Below are positions 35,571 through 44,908 of a stretch of 64,000 bases of DNA, one piece after another; position 1 is the first letter of the stretch, and the number at the start of each line of letters is the position of its first letter. A program made the position numbers and the translations under genes. The notes below the pieces were generated by a model. It was not told the DNA's origin. It worked only from the letters and a program-made list of their open reading frames with translations, and made no database searches. This DNA comes from Arenibacter aquaticus (GTDB lineage Bacteria > Bacteroidota > Bacteroidia > Flavobacteriales > Flavobacteriaceae): contig NZ_RQPJ01000002.1 of the NCBI RefSeq assembly GCF_003957295.1, positions 1,024,555 through 1,088,554 on the forward strand. The letters are read 5' to 3'.

Positions 35571-35772
35571 TACTCTTACACTGCCTTTCCATGCTTCTTG
35601 GTTTTATGATGGTTTTTAGGCGTGTTTGTTACGGCCGTTTCACAAACACCCTTGTTTATTCCTTTAATTTCCAATAAATTCACTTAGTCCAAGTAAAAGC
35701 CTCTCTATATTGGTATACGGTGGTCCTTGGGTTTGGGATGTGGATTTTGTTTAAGTTAATCGGATTGCAATC

Positions 35773-36675
35773 ATGGATAATAAAAGAAGAAGTATTATTC
35801 GGAGTCTGGTCCTTGCTCCCTTGTTTTTTGGTACAAGGGGTCTATTGGCCAGTCACAAGGGTGGGGCTTTGGTAAAAAACAGGGTGCAATATAGCGTCAA
35901 TGCTTACTCCTTCAATGCAATGTTGAGGAGTGGGGAAATGACCTTCTATGATATGATGGAATTTGCGGCCCATATTGGTTTGGATGCTGTAGATCTCACT
36001 GGCTATTATTTTTCTTCATACCCCCAAGTGCCCAACAATAATGAACTTTTTTTGTTAAAACAGCGGGCATTGGAGCTTGGCTTGAATATTAGTTGGACCG
36101 GGGTGCGCAATAATTTTGTTGACCCTGATCCGGATATGCGTAAAGCCGATAGGGATATGGTAAAGAATTGGTTGGCCGTTTCATCCCTATTAGGGGCTAG
36201 CATCATGAGGGTATTTACCGGAAAGTACAATTATAAAGACTTCACAAAAGGCGAAGTAAAGGCTTGGCTTGTTGAAGAATTTAAAAGTTGTGCTCAATAT
36301 GGTGCGGAACATGGCGTGATGGTGGGCTTGCAAAATCATAACGAATTTTTATTTGGCAGTAACGAAATAATAGACATCATTAGGAGGGTAGGTTCTAAAT
36401 GGTTTGGTTTAATTCTGGATGTGGGCAGCCTCCATGCCAGTGACCCTTATAGTGAAATTGAAAAACTGGCTCCTTATGCAAACTATTGGTTTGTAAAGGA
36501 GCATGTATATCCAAATGGCATAAAAACCCCGGTGGATATGAAAAGAATAGCCGGTATTGTTAAAAACCAAGGATATCAGGGGTATATATCGTTCGAGAGC
36601 CTTTCTGAAGGTGACCCCAAAAAAATAATTACTTCCATGCTTGCTTCCTTTAAGGCGGAATATGAAAAACTTTAG
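35773..36675 (+). CDS. Sugar phosphate isomerase/epimerase (xylose-isomerase-like TIM barrel), exported
   Basis: This 300-residue TIM-barrel protein is of the AP-endonuclease-2/xylose isomerase-like class. It opens with a twin-arginine-like signal (NKRRSIIRSLVLAPLFF), so it is probably exported. Barrel marks are GLDAVDLTGYYF, ASIMRVFTGKYN, VGLQNHNEF, WFGLILDVGSLH and YISFESLSEGDP, and His, Glu and Asp residues fit a metal site. The substrate is unknown; many relatives in Bacteroidota act in sugar or inositol catabolism together with Gfo/Idh/MocA oxidoreductases. One such oxidoreductase, also with a twin-arginine signal, lies 2 kb away but on the other strand. Confidence 0.85.
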   Translation: MDNKRRSIIRSLVLAPLFFGTRGLLASHKGGALVKNRVQYSVNAYSFNAMLRSGEMTFYDMMEFAAHIGLDAVDLTGYYFSSYPQVPNNNELFLLKQRALELGLNISWTGVRNNFVDPDPDMRKADRDMVKNWLAVSSLLGASIMRVFTGKYNYKDFTKGEVKAWLVEEFKSCAQYGAEHGVMVGLQNHNEFLFGSNEIIDIIRRVGSKWFGLILDVGSLHASDPYSEIEKLAPYANYWFVKEHVYPNGIKTPVDMKRIAGIVKNQGYQGYISFESLSEGDPKKIITSMLASFKAEYEKL

Positions 36676-37202
36676 TCTTAGGTCCATCGGTTGGGCACTT
36701 GGCCATCCATAGATGCTTAAGTAAGTTAATAGGATTTTTTTCCATAGATGTACTGTAGTCCCTATTTAGGTAAATACTGCCTATAATTATTGAATTGTTC
36801 CGATTGCAATAACCCAAGCTGCCCCTAATTTGTTTAGCGGAAACTTTAATGGGTATAGTGGAGATAAATAGGTTGAACCTAAAAAAAACGGGAATTACCA
36901 CCTGCAACAATCATATTGGTTAATTCTTAGGTGATTACCGAAAAAATGGTGTAAAATTAGGATAAAAACCACCTGGTCGGTTCTTTAACTTTTTAGGGGG
37001 TGAAAGTGTATTTGGTCGAAAAAACAAATTTTTATTTCGAAAAAATCAAAAAAAAACAGGTTGTGCCCAATAAAAAGTACTTCTGTGGCGTTAGTTACTT
37101 GAAAGTGTTTTAGATAGCACTTTATAACCATTAATTTAGAAGTTTAATTTTTGCATTTTACGGTTCCCAAAACCTTACCAATGCCCCTTTAAAATCTGCC
37201 TT
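36676..37202. other. Intergenic region, AT-rich, no gene supported
   Basis: About 527 bp without a credible gene. The second half (36940-37150) is very AT-rich with A-runs. A repeated word TTTCGAAAAAA / TCGAAAAAAC occurs around 37015-37045. A -7-like AATTTTTG (about 37147) could be the promoter of the small gene at 37203. An 86-codon minus-strand frame (36650-36910) overlaps the isomerase end and looks random. Confidence 0.45.
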
Positions 37203-37454
37203 ATGAAGAAAGTTATATCAGACTATGGAACCAAATTCAGCGCTATTTGCTGCAGCATTTTCGGACACCATTACATTATTTCCAAAAATGTAACCTCGCA
37301 CATTAAGGAGTACAAGTGTGTTCACTGTGCCAAACAGGTCACCACGGATGTTAGTGGTAACCTTTCTGTGCTTACACCGGAGTTGCAGGATATCAACAAT
37401 ACCTTACAGGATATTTATCAAAAAAGACATAGGTCCACCCAACAGGTGGCCTAA
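37203..37454 (+). CDS. Small zinc-ribbon-like protein (DUF1660-like)
   Basis: This 83-residue protein has the pattern C-x-FGHHY near residue 18 and CVHCAKQVTTD near 40, a Cys/His arrangement that suggests a small zinc-binding knuckle. The tail is helical and polar. It resembles conserved flavobacterial proteins of similar size whose function is unknown; DUF1660-type phage proteins share the C...GH...CxxC layout. It stands alone between the isomerase and thiL. No other prophage gene is close, so a phage origin is not supported. Confidence 0.75.
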   Translation: MKKVISDYGTKFSAICCSIFGHHYIISKNVTSHIKEYKCVHCAKQVTTDVSGNLSVLTPELQDINNTLQDIYQKRHRSTQQVA

Positions 37455-37633
37455 GCCTTGCCTTGGAAATTAGATTCTGATCCTGATGGACATCGGAATT
37501 TATAAGTTATTCCCGTAAATTGAAAGGATGTCCTTATGCTGAACTGTCTTGCGCCCCTTGACAGTTAGGTGTTATACGTGCTTAAATTTCGGGAATTTTT
37601 TTATCCAAATCCTACCGTTCACACTTCATTGCT

Positions 37634-38677
37634 CTAAGAAAAGGAATTCCATCCTTGGGCCGTAAGCGGTATTTTGGCGTCGCCTCTGGAAATTAAATGC
37701 GCCCCTTCATTTTTGTCGGTCATATGTCCGATCACCGTAAAATGTGGGTTCCCTTTTATTTTTGGAAAATCTTTCTGGTCTATAGTAAATAAAAGCTCAT
37801 AATCCTCTCCCCCACTTAGGGCAACCAAGGTGCTATCAATTTTAAATTCCTCACAGGCCGATATAACAGTAGGGTCTAACGGAATTTTGTTCTCATATAC
37901 ATTGCAGCCTACTGCACTCTTGCTGCACAAATGCAAAATTTCTGAAGAAAGTCCGTCACTAATATCGATCATAGAAGTGGGAAGGATTTCCAATTGCTGT
38001 AGCAAACCTTTAATATCCTTTCTGGCTTCCGGTTTTAGTTGGCGCTCCACAATATAGGTGTAAGGCGATAGGTCTGGTTGATTGTTGGGGTTTACCTTAA
38101 AAACTTCCTTTTCTCTTTCCAATACCTGTAGGCCGCAGTAGGCGCCTCCTAAATCACCTGATACCACAAGGAGATCATTGGGTTTGGCTCCGCTTCTATA
38201 CACTATATCCGCTTCGTCTGCCTCACCAACGGCAGTTACACTTATTAACATGCCCTTTGTGGAAGAGGTAGTGTCCCCGCCAACGAGGTCTACCTTGTAA
38301 ATTTCACAGGCCAGGGCAACCCCACTGTAAAATTCTTCCAGGGCCTCTAATGGAAACCTGTTGGAAACAGCAATGGATACGGTAATTTGGGTGGCAATGG
38401 CATTCATGGCATAGATGTCCGATAGGTTTACCATTACCGACTTATACCCTAAGTGTTTTAGGGGCATATAGCTAAGGTCAAAATGCACCCCTTCTATAAG
38501 CAGGTCTGTAGACATCACCGCTTTTTTATTACTAAAATCCATCACGGCAGCATCATCTCCTATGCCCATTATGCTGGACTTGTGTTGTAGTGTAAAGTTT
38601 TTGGTTAGATGATTGATCAATTCAAACTCTCCCAATTGATCCAATCCGGTCTTTTCTTGATTTTTATCTTCTATCAT
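37634..38677 (-). CDS. thiL: Thiamine-monophosphate kinase
   Basis: This 347-residue protein phosphorylates thiamine monophosphate to the active cofactor thiamine diphosphate. The N-terminus has GEFELINHLTKNF and the ATP/Mg motif GIGDDAAVMDF. Further marks are the DLSDIYAMNA region, VGGDTTSSTKG, VSGDLGG and MIDISDGLSSEI, with ALSGGEDYELLFT near the C-terminus. The frame is open upstream to 38764, but the ATG at 38677 gives a family-like N-terminus and avoids 29 residues with no match. A TATTTTTG box (minus strand, 38689-38682) lies only 4 bases before that ATG, too close for a normal leader. Confidence 0.93.
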   Translation of the reverse strand: MIEDKNQEKTGLDQLGEFELINHLTKNFTLQHKSSIMGIGDDAAVMDFSNKKAVMSTDLLIEGVHFDLSYMPLKHLGYKSVMVNLSDIYAMNAIATQITVSIAVSNRFPLEALEEFYSGVALACEIYKVDLVGGDTTSSTKGMLISVTAVGEADEADIVYRSGAKPNDLLVVSGDLGGAYCGLQVLEREKEVFKVNPNNQPDLSPYTYIVERQLKPEARKDIKGLLQQLEILPTSMIDISDGLSSEILHLCSKSAVGCNVYENKIPLDPTVISACEEFKIDSTLVALSGGEDYELLFTIDQKDFPKIKGNPHFTVIGHMTDKNEGAHLISRGDAKIPLTAQGWNSFS

Positions 38678-38829
38678 TTTGCAAAAATAAGGAGTAAATC
38701 TATCATATCCCCGCTTTAAGCTTATAAAGATGGGGATGTATAGGGATTGAAAACGCCGATCCAAATATAGCAGCCATGGGCTTACTTATTTAAATCGGCG
38801 TTTTGTTTTGTACACTACTTTAATAATGT

Positions 38830-40284
38830 CTATCCCAAAGAATAACCATTTCTATAGTTGCGTTTCACATATTTGTTGGCAGGTTCAAAGTTGGTAACCT
38901 TCATGTTTTCGGCATCCCACAATAGACGTTTTCTACCGTTGTATTTAGAGCCGCCCCAGAAACTGGTTTTATCGGCATTGGGGTCTACCTCAAAATAGGC
39001 TTTAAGGGCCAGATTTCCAATTAGGATACTCTCTGTAAACGGACCGGCGTAATCAAATGACGAACTGGTCTCGGCATTGCCGTAACCGGCCATACAGGCG
39101 TTTACCCATTGTAGGTAATGCCCTTCCGGTACACGTGCAATGGTTTCTTCCACTTCAAATTGCTCGTTCAGCGTTAGTGGGAGCAGTCTAGGGTTGGCCC
39201 CGTAACAATCTGCCAATAATTTTCCTTTGGTTCCTATAAAAAGAACGCCTCCATCCCAGTTGCCCAAGGCTTCGTCATCACCCATTTCATCTGGTCTCTC
39301 TGGCAGGAGTCCGCCATCCATCCAAGTTACTTTTACGGTACCCTTGCCATCGGTTCTTGGGTAGCTGAGGTGTATTTTACTGGAGTTGGGAAAACTCTTG
39401 GGGTAATCTGCGGTTTCAAATTTGCCTTTAAAGGAGTCGGAAACACTACATTCAACCTGGTTAGGATACAGTATAGGCAATATTCTGTATACCGGGTCCA
39501 TGATATGGCAGGCCATATCTCCTAGGGCCCCCGTTCCAAAGTCGGACCATCCCCTCCAATCAAAAGGTAGGTAGGCGTCGTTGTAATCCCTCATTTCGGC
39601 TGTTCCCAACCACAGGTCCCAATTTAGTCCCTTTGGAATTCTATCTTTTTTAGTGGGAGTTTGCAGTGCTTGTGGCCATATGGCCCTATTGGTCCAACAT
39701 TTCACGGTGTGCACATCACCAATGATGCCCGTATCATATATTTCCTTCATTTTTCTAACACCATCTCCAGAGCCACCCTGATTTCCCATCTGGGTAACTA
39801 CTTTGAATTTTTTAGCGGCTTCGGTTAGCATTCTGGCCTCCCAAATGTCATGGGTAAGGGGCTTTTGTACATATACGTGTTTGCCCATTTCCATGGCCAT
39901 ATACGCGGCGACGGCATGATTGTGGTCTGGAGTAGATACCGATACGGCATCAATATTGTCCTTTTCGTTTTCCAACATTTTTCTAAAATCGGCATAGTAT
40001 TTTGCCTTAGGGAAATTCTTTCTGGATTCCACGGCCTGTCTGTCATCCACATCGCAAAGCCCTACAATGTTAACGTTTGGACTTTCTGCAAAGGATGCAA
40101 TGTCGCTTCTTCCTTTACCACCAGCTCCTATGCCGGCAATGTTCAGTTTGTCACTTGGAGCAACAAAGCCAGGACCTCCCAATACGTGTCGTGGTACGAT
40201 CATAAAACCGGCAGTTGCCAAGCCGGTGCCTTTAATAAAATCTCGTCGCGAATTGTTACTAAATGCGGTCTTCTTTTTGGACAT
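38830..40284 (-). CDS. Gfo/Idh/MocA family oxidoreductase with twin-arginine signal
   Basis: This 484-residue NAD(P)-dependent oxidoreductase starts with a twin-arginine signal (NSRRDFIKGTGLATAGFMI), so it is folded in the cytoplasm and exported. The nucleotide fold has NIAGIGAGGKGRSDIASF near 48. The family motif EKP-like YVQKPLTHD near residue 143 holds the catalytic-region Lys, and the C-terminal domain follows. Relatives act on sugars or cyclitols, and some are glycosidases with an NAD mechanism; the substrate here is unknown. It shares the export type with the TIM-barrel isomerase at 35.8 kb, which may point to a common pathway. Confidence 0.9.
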   Translation of the reverse strand: MSKKKTAFSNNSRRDFIKGTGLATAGFMIVPRHVLGGPGFVAPSDKLNIAGIGAGGKGRSDIASFAESPNVNIVGLCDVDDRQAVESRKNFPKAKYYADFRKMLENEKDNIDAVSVSTPDHNHAVAAYMAMEMGKHVYVQKPLTHDIWEARMLTEAAKKFKVVTQMGNQGGSGDGVRKMKEIYDTGIIGDVHTVKCWTNRAIWPQALQTPTKKDRIPKGLNWDLWLGTAEMRDYNDAYLPFDWRGWSDFGTGALGDMACHIMDPVYRILPILYPNQVECSVSDSFKGKFETADYPKSFPNSSKIHLSYPRTDGKGTVKVTWMDGGLLPERPDEMGDDEALGNWDGGVLFIGTKGKLLADCYGANPRLLPLTLNEQFEVEETIARVPEGHYLQWVNACMAGYGNAETSSSFDYAGPFTESILIGNLALKAYFEVDPNADKTSFWGGSKYNGRKRLLWDAENMKVTNFEPANKYVKRNYRNGYSLG

Positions 40285-40345
40285 AATATTCGTATGTTTT
40301 TCTGTTTTTTTAAAATGCAGTTGAATTTAAATTAAATTTTTGTAA

Positions 40346-40573
40346 CTAGCATAAAGATGTTTTATTATTTTCTTTTCCCATGGCCATTATTTTGTTAAGT
40401 CGGTAATTATTTGGCCAAGCTATTCCCAATATCAAAAAAAATGGCAGTTCCCTTGCAAATGGTACATGAAAGCGGTACCGACGCTTTACAGGGGAGGAAA
40501 TAGGGTTGTATGGATCTTTTCCAGTGCCTATAGGGAAGGGGCTTTGTAGTTGGTTTTGTGCCATAGAGAACAT
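40346..40573 (-). CDS. Doubtful small open frame
   Basis: A 75-codon frame lies in the 384-bp gap between the Gfo/Idh gene and sufA. The peptide is proline-rich in its first half and has a hydrophobic stretch near the middle (ELPFFLILGIAW), followed by a basic tail. No family is recognised, no promoter was found, and the length could arise by chance. Without this frame the gap holds only the suf promoter. Confidence 0.2.
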   Translation of the reverse strand: MFSMAQNQLQSPFPIGTGKDPYNPISSPVKRRYRFHVPFARELPFFLILGIAWPNNYRLNKIMAMGKENNKTSLC

Positions 40574-40631
40574 TGATTTTACTATTCGTTATATTAATGT
40601 TAGTAAATATGGTAAAACCCTACTTATGTAG

Positions 40632-40639
40632 TATATTTG
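40632..40639 (+). promoter_or_regulatory. -7 promoter element of the suf operon
   Basis: TATATTTG matches the TAnnTTTG consensus and stands 29 bases before the sufA start codon. No clean TTTG is seen at the -33 position. No IscR- or Fur-like palindrome was recognised around it. Confidence 0.6.
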
Positions 40640-40668
40640 TAAACTATTTAGATTAAATCCAATTAGCA

Positions 40669-40998
40669 ATGATTAAAGTATCTGAAACAGCTAGGGACAG
40701 GGTGATGGCCCTCATGGCGGAAGGAGGCTTTGACGCCAGCAAAGACTATGTTAGGGTTGGTGTTAAAAGCGGTGGCTGCAGCGGTTTGTCCTATGAGCTG
40801 AATTTTTCAAAAGAGGCCGGTGAGTCCGATAAAATATTTGAAGATAATGCCGTACGTATCGTAGTGGATAAAAAGAGTTTTCTTTATCTGGTAGGCACGG
40901 TATTGGAGTATTCGGGTGGACTCAATGGCAAAGGATTTGTGTTCAATAACCCCAATGCACAAAGAACCTGTGGATGTGGAGAGAGTTTCTCTCTCTAG
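40669..40998 (+). CDS. sufA: Fe-S cluster assembly A-type carrier
   Basis: This 109-residue A-type carrier protein receives Fe-S clusters from the SufBCD scaffold and hands them to target enzymes. The three conserved cysteines are in SGGCSGLSY (near 35) and TCGCGESF (near 103-105), as in IscA/SufA/ErpA. It is first in the suf cluster, 99 bp before sufB. The choice of the name sufA rests on this position. Confidence 0.93.
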   Translation: MIKVSETARDRVMALMAEGGFDASKDYVRVGVKSGGCSGLSYELNFSKEAGESDKIFEDNAVRIVVDKKSFLYLVGTVLEYSGGLNGKGFVFNNPNAQRTCGCGESFSL

Positions 40999-41097
40999 CA
41001 TTTTAAAGGGGTGATGATAAAAATGTACCAATGATAGTGTTGGGGACGATAAATAATTAGTCAATTGTGGTCTTGAACAATTGTTAAATTAAGAAGA

Positions 41098-42543
41098 ATG
41101 GCATATACAGAGGAAGAGTTAAAAAAAGAATTGGAAACCAAGGAGTATGAATACGGTTTCTACACAGATATAGAATCGGATACCTTTCCCAATGGTCTTA
41201 ATGAGGAAATAGTGATAGCTATTTCCAAAAAGAAGGAGGAGCCGGAGTGGATGACCTTATGGCGCTTGGAGTCCTTTAAAATTTGGAAGGAGATGGTGGA
41301 GCCCGAATGGGCAAATGTGAGGTATGAAAAACCCGATTTTCAGGCTATTTCCTACTATTCGGCACCAAACAAGAAGCCAAAGTACAATAGTTTGGACGAG
41401 GTAGACCCCGAGTTGTTGGATACTTTTAAGAAGTTGGGTATTTCTTTGGACGAGCAAAAGAAGTTGGCCGGCGTAGCGGTAGATATTGTTATGGATTCTG
41501 TTTCGGTTGCTACTACCTTTAAAAAGACACTTGCGGAAAAAGGCATTATATTTTGTTCTATTTCCGAGGCTATTAAAGAGCACCCGGAACTGGTAAAGAA
41601 ATACATTGGTACCGTAGTGCCCCAAAAAGATAATTTTTATGCAGCCTTGAATTCGGCCGTTTTCTCGGACGGTTCTTTCTGTTACATTCCCAAAGGGGTG
41701 AAATGTCCTATGGAACTTTCTACCTATTTTAGAATTAATCAGGCGGGTACCGGGCAGTTTGAAAGAACCTTGGTAATTGCAGACGAGGGTAGTTATGTTA
41801 GTTATTTGGAGGGTTGTACGGCTCCATCACGTGATGAGAACCAGCTGCACGCCGCCGTAGTGGAATTAATTGCATTGGACGATGCCGAAATAAAATACTC
41901 CACTGTACAAAACTGGTTTCCTGGAAACAAGGAAGGTAAGGGCGGGGTCTATAACTTTGTTACCAAGAGGGGGTTGTGTGAAAAGAACGCCAAAATTTCT
42001 TGGACACAGGTTGAAACGGGATCGGCCGTTACCTGGAAATATCCTTCCTGTATCTTAAAAGGGGATAATTCCATTGGGGAATTCTATTCCATTGCAGTGA
42101 CCAATAATTACCAACAGGCAGATACGGGTACTAAGATGATCCACCTTGGGAAAAATACAAGAAGTACTATTATATCCAAAGGTATTTCTGCCGGTAAATC
42201 CCAAAACAGCTATCGTGGATTGGTACAGGTGAACAGTAGGGCAGAAAATGCCAGGAACTTCTCCCAGTGTGATTCGCTGTTGATGGGCAACGAATGTGGT
42301 GCACATACCTTTCCCTATATTGAGGCAAAGAACAAATCTGCACAAATAGAGCATGAGGCGACGACCAGTAAAATTGGGGAAGATCAGATATTTTATTGTA
42401 ACCAGCGGGGTATAGATACTGAAAAGGCCATAGCCTTGATCGTAAATGGTTTTAGTAAGGAAGTGTTGAATAAATTGCCGATGGAATTTGCCGTAGAAGC
42501 CCAAAAATTATTGGAAATAAGTTTGGAAGGATCAGTTGGTTAA
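41098..42543 (+). CDS. sufB: Fe-S cluster assembly scaffold SufB
   Basis: This 481-residue core scaffold of the SufBC2D complex is where new clusters are built. The right-handed beta-helix core is about 170-440. Family marks are [42 protein letters not shown] (cysteine region), [18 protein letters not shown] and [21 protein letters not shown]. The length is standard for SufB. It works with the ATPase SufC and with SufD, encoded just downstream. Confidence 0.97.
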   Translation: MAYTEEELKKELETKEYEYGFYTDIESDTFPNGLNEEIVIAISKKKEEPEWMTLWRLESFKIWKEMVEPEWANVRYEKPDFQAISYYSAPNKKPKYNSLDEVDPELLDTFKKLGISLDEQKKLAGVAVDIVMDSVSVATTFKKTLAEKGIIFCSISEAIKEHPELVKKYIGTVVPQKDNFYAALNSAVFSDGSFCYIPKGVKCPMELSTYFRINQAGTGQFERTLVIADEGSYVSYLEGCTAPSRDENQLHAAVVELIALDDAEIKYSTVQNWFPGNKEGKGGVYNFVTKRGLCEKNAKISWTQVETGSAVTWKYPSCILKGDNSIGEFYSIAVTNNYQQADTGTKMIHLGKNTRSTIISKGISAGKSQNSYRGLVQVNSRAENARNFSQCDSLLMGNECGAHTFPYIEAKNKSAQIEHEATTSKIGEDQIFYCNQRGIDTEKAIALIVNGFSKEVLNKLPMEFAVEAQKLLEISLEGSVG

Positions 42544-42667
42544 TGACCATTGTTGTTCCCTTGTAGGGGCAGTTATGCTGAGACTGGGAACAATAAGCCA
42601 TACATAACAAGATATTATTAAAATGCCATAGGCATACCATATTATAAAATAATTAGAATTAAGAACA

Positions 42668-43420
42668 ATGCTGAAAATAAATAATTTACACGCTAGAGTA
42701 GAAGACAAGGAGATCCTTAAGGGAATAAACCTAACGGTCAATGCAGGGGAGGTACACGCCATTATGGGACCCAACGGTTCCGGGAAAAGTACTTTGGCGT
42801 CAGTAATTGCTGGTAAGGAAGAGTTTGAAGTGACCAAGGGCGAGGTGTTTTTAGAGGGTGAAAACCTTGAGGATACTGCTCCCGAAGATAGGGCGCATAA
42901 AGGGGTGTTTCTTTCTTTTCAATATCCGGTAGAGATTCCCGGCGTATCTGTTACCAATTTTATGAAAACGGCCATAAACGAATCCAGAAAGGCCAAGGGG
43001 TTGGAAGATATGCCGGCCAAGGACATGTTAAAACTGATTAGGGAAAAGTCCGAGTTGCTGGAAATTGACAGAAAATTTTTATCACGTTCCTTAAATGAAG
43101 GGTTTTCCGGTGGCGAGAAAAAGCGTAACGAGATCTTTCAGATGGCAATGTTAGAACCTAAATTGGCCATCTTGGATGAAACTGATTCCGGTTTGGATAT
43201 TGATGCCTTGCGTATCGTGGCCAATGGGGTTAACAAGTTAAAGAGCAAGGACAATGCCGTAATTGTTATTACCCACTACCAAAGGCTGTTGGAATATATT
43301 GTACCAGACTATGTTCACGTACTGCACAATGGTAAGATCGTGAAATCTGGGGATAAGGACCTGGCCCTTGAATTGGAAGAAAAAGGATATGACTGGTTAA
43401 AACAGGAAGCAGCGGTTTAA
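42668..43420 (+). CDS. sufC: Fe-S cluster assembly ATPase SufC
   Basis: This 250-residue ABC-type ATPase drives shape changes in the SufBCD scaffold. Walker A is GPNGSGKST near residue 34, the signature region is FSGGEKKRNEIFQ near 147, and Walker B is LAILDETDSGLDID. The EKKR insertion after SGGE is the mark of SufC among ABC proteins. It is cytoplasmic. The 124 bp before it hold no clear promoter, so it should be read with sufB. Confidence 0.98.
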   Translation: MLKINNLHARVEDKEILKGINLTVNAGEVHAIMGPNGSGKSTLASVIAGKEEFEVTKGEVFLEGENLEDTAPEDRAHKGVFLSFQYPVEIPGVSVTNFMKTAINESRKAKGLEDMPAKDMLKLIREKSELLEIDRKFLSRSLNEGFSGGEKKRNEIFQMAMLEPKLAILDETDSGLDIDALRIVANGVNKLKSKDNAVIVITHYQRLLEYIVPDYVHVLHNGKIVKSGDKDLALELEEKGYDWLKQEAAV

Positions 43421-43550
43421 TGCCAATGTTGAAAGTTTAAGAGTCAAAATTGAAAATAAATCTAAAATGTCAAGCGGAAGTGCAAAGTATTTTGGTCATA
43501 GGGCCAGGACCTTTCCAACACATGGCATTTAGACATTACAACTTGTAAAA

Positions 43551-44867
43551 ATGGATTTAAAAGAAAAATTGGTTTCCTCATTTTTGGCATTTGAAAACGG
43601 TGTGGACGTGGATAACCCAGTTCATGATATTCGTTCAGAAGCCATTAAAAAATTTGAGGCAAAAGGGTTTCCCACCAAGAAAGAGGAGGCTTGGAAATAC
43701 ACTTCCTTAAATACACTTCAGAAAATAGATTTCAGTATATTTCCCAAAAAGGAGAGTAATCTGGAGTATAGGGACGTTAAGAAGTACTTTCTTCATGAAA
43801 TAGATACCTTTAAGATTGTTTTTGTAGATGGGGTATACAGTTCCTTTTTATCGGAGACCACCCATGATGGGGTGGATGTATGCCTAATGAGTTCGGCCTT
43901 GAACAAGCCTATGTACAAGCAAATAATAGATGTTTATTTTAATAAAATAGCTTCTCAAGAAGACTCCTTGACCAGTTTAAATACTGCTTTTAGCAAGGAA
44001 GGCGCCTATATCTATATTCCAAAAAATAAGATTCCCAAGAAGCCTATAGAGATTATTCATTTCGCAACAGGAAATGAAGCGGCCTTATTATTACAGCCTA
44101 GAAACCTGATCATTGCCGAGGAGAATGCCGAAATGCAGATTATTGAGCGCCATCAGAGCTTAACTAGCAATGAGGTGTTTACTAATTCCGTTACCGAAAT
44201 TTTTGCGGCCAAGAATGCTATAGTGGACTACTATAAGGTGCAGAACGATTGTACTACCGCTTCTCTAATAGATAACACCTATATAGATCAAAAAGGCGGC
44301 AGTGCGGTGAATGTGCACACTTTTTCCTTTGGGGGCAAATTAACGCGTAATAATCTTAATTTCTATCAAAACGGGGAACATGTAGATTCTACTATGAAAG
44401 GGGTAACCATTATAGAGGGGAAACAACATGTAGACCACCATACCTTGGTACACCATATTGAGCCCAATTGTGAGAGCCATCAGGATTACAAGGGGATATA
44501 CGGCGAGAACGCCACTGGGGTATTCAATGGGAAGATCATAGTAGAAAAAATAGCCCAAAAGACAAATGCTTTTCAGCAGAACAACAATATCTTGGTGAGT
44601 GACAAGGCCACAATAAATACCAAACCACAATTGGAGATTTTTGCAGATGATGTAAAGTGTTCCCATGGCTGTACTATTGGTCAGTTAGATGAAGAGGCCT
44701 TATTTTATCTTCAATCCAGGGGTATTCCAAAAAAGGAGGCCAGGGCATTGTTGATGTATGCTTTTGCCAATAACGTTCTGGAAAGTGTTCGGATTCCGGA
44801 ATTAAAGGTGAGGATCAACAAGCTGATAGCCAACAAATTGGAGGTTAGATTAGGGTTTGATCTATAA
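43551..44867 (+). CDS. sufD: Fe-S cluster assembly protein SufD
   Basis: This 438-residue paralogue of SufB completes the scaffold and helps bring in iron. An N-terminal helical part (about 1-95, with KKEEAWKYTSL) precedes the beta-helix (about 160-390). Conserved residues appear in HHTLVHHIEPNCESHQDYKGIYG and CSHGCTIGQLDEEALFYLQSRGI near the C-terminus. It follows sufC after 130 bp, in which only a 21-codon frame without support is found. Confidence 0.96.
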   Translation: MDLKEKLVSSFLAFENGVDVDNPVHDIRSEAIKKFEAKGFPTKKEEAWKYTSLNTLQKIDFSIFPKKESNLEYRDVKKYFLHEIDTFKIVFVDGVYSSFLSETTHDGVDVCLMSSALNKPMYKQIIDVYFNKIASQEDSLTSLNTAFSKEGAYIYIPKNKIPKKPIEIIHFATGNEAALLLQPRNLIIAEENAEMQIIERHQSLTSNEVFTNSVTEIFAAKNAIVDYYKVQNDCTTASLIDNTYIDQKGGSAVNVHTFSFGGKLTRNNLNFYQNGEHVDSTMKGVTIIEGKQHVDHHTLVHHIEPNCESHQDYKGIYGENATGVFNGKIIVEKIAQKTNAFQQNNNILVSDKATINTKPQLEIFADDVKCSHGCTIGQLDEEALFYLQSRGIPKKEARALLMYAFANNVLESVRIPELKVRINKLIANKLEVRLGFDL

Positions 44868-44908
44868 TACCTCCTATTTCTGCGATTGCCATAACTTCAA
44901 ATATCATC

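Noticed and set aside
43467..43532. 21-codon frame between sufC and sufD
   Set aside because: Too short, no promoter or terminator of its own, no recognisable content.
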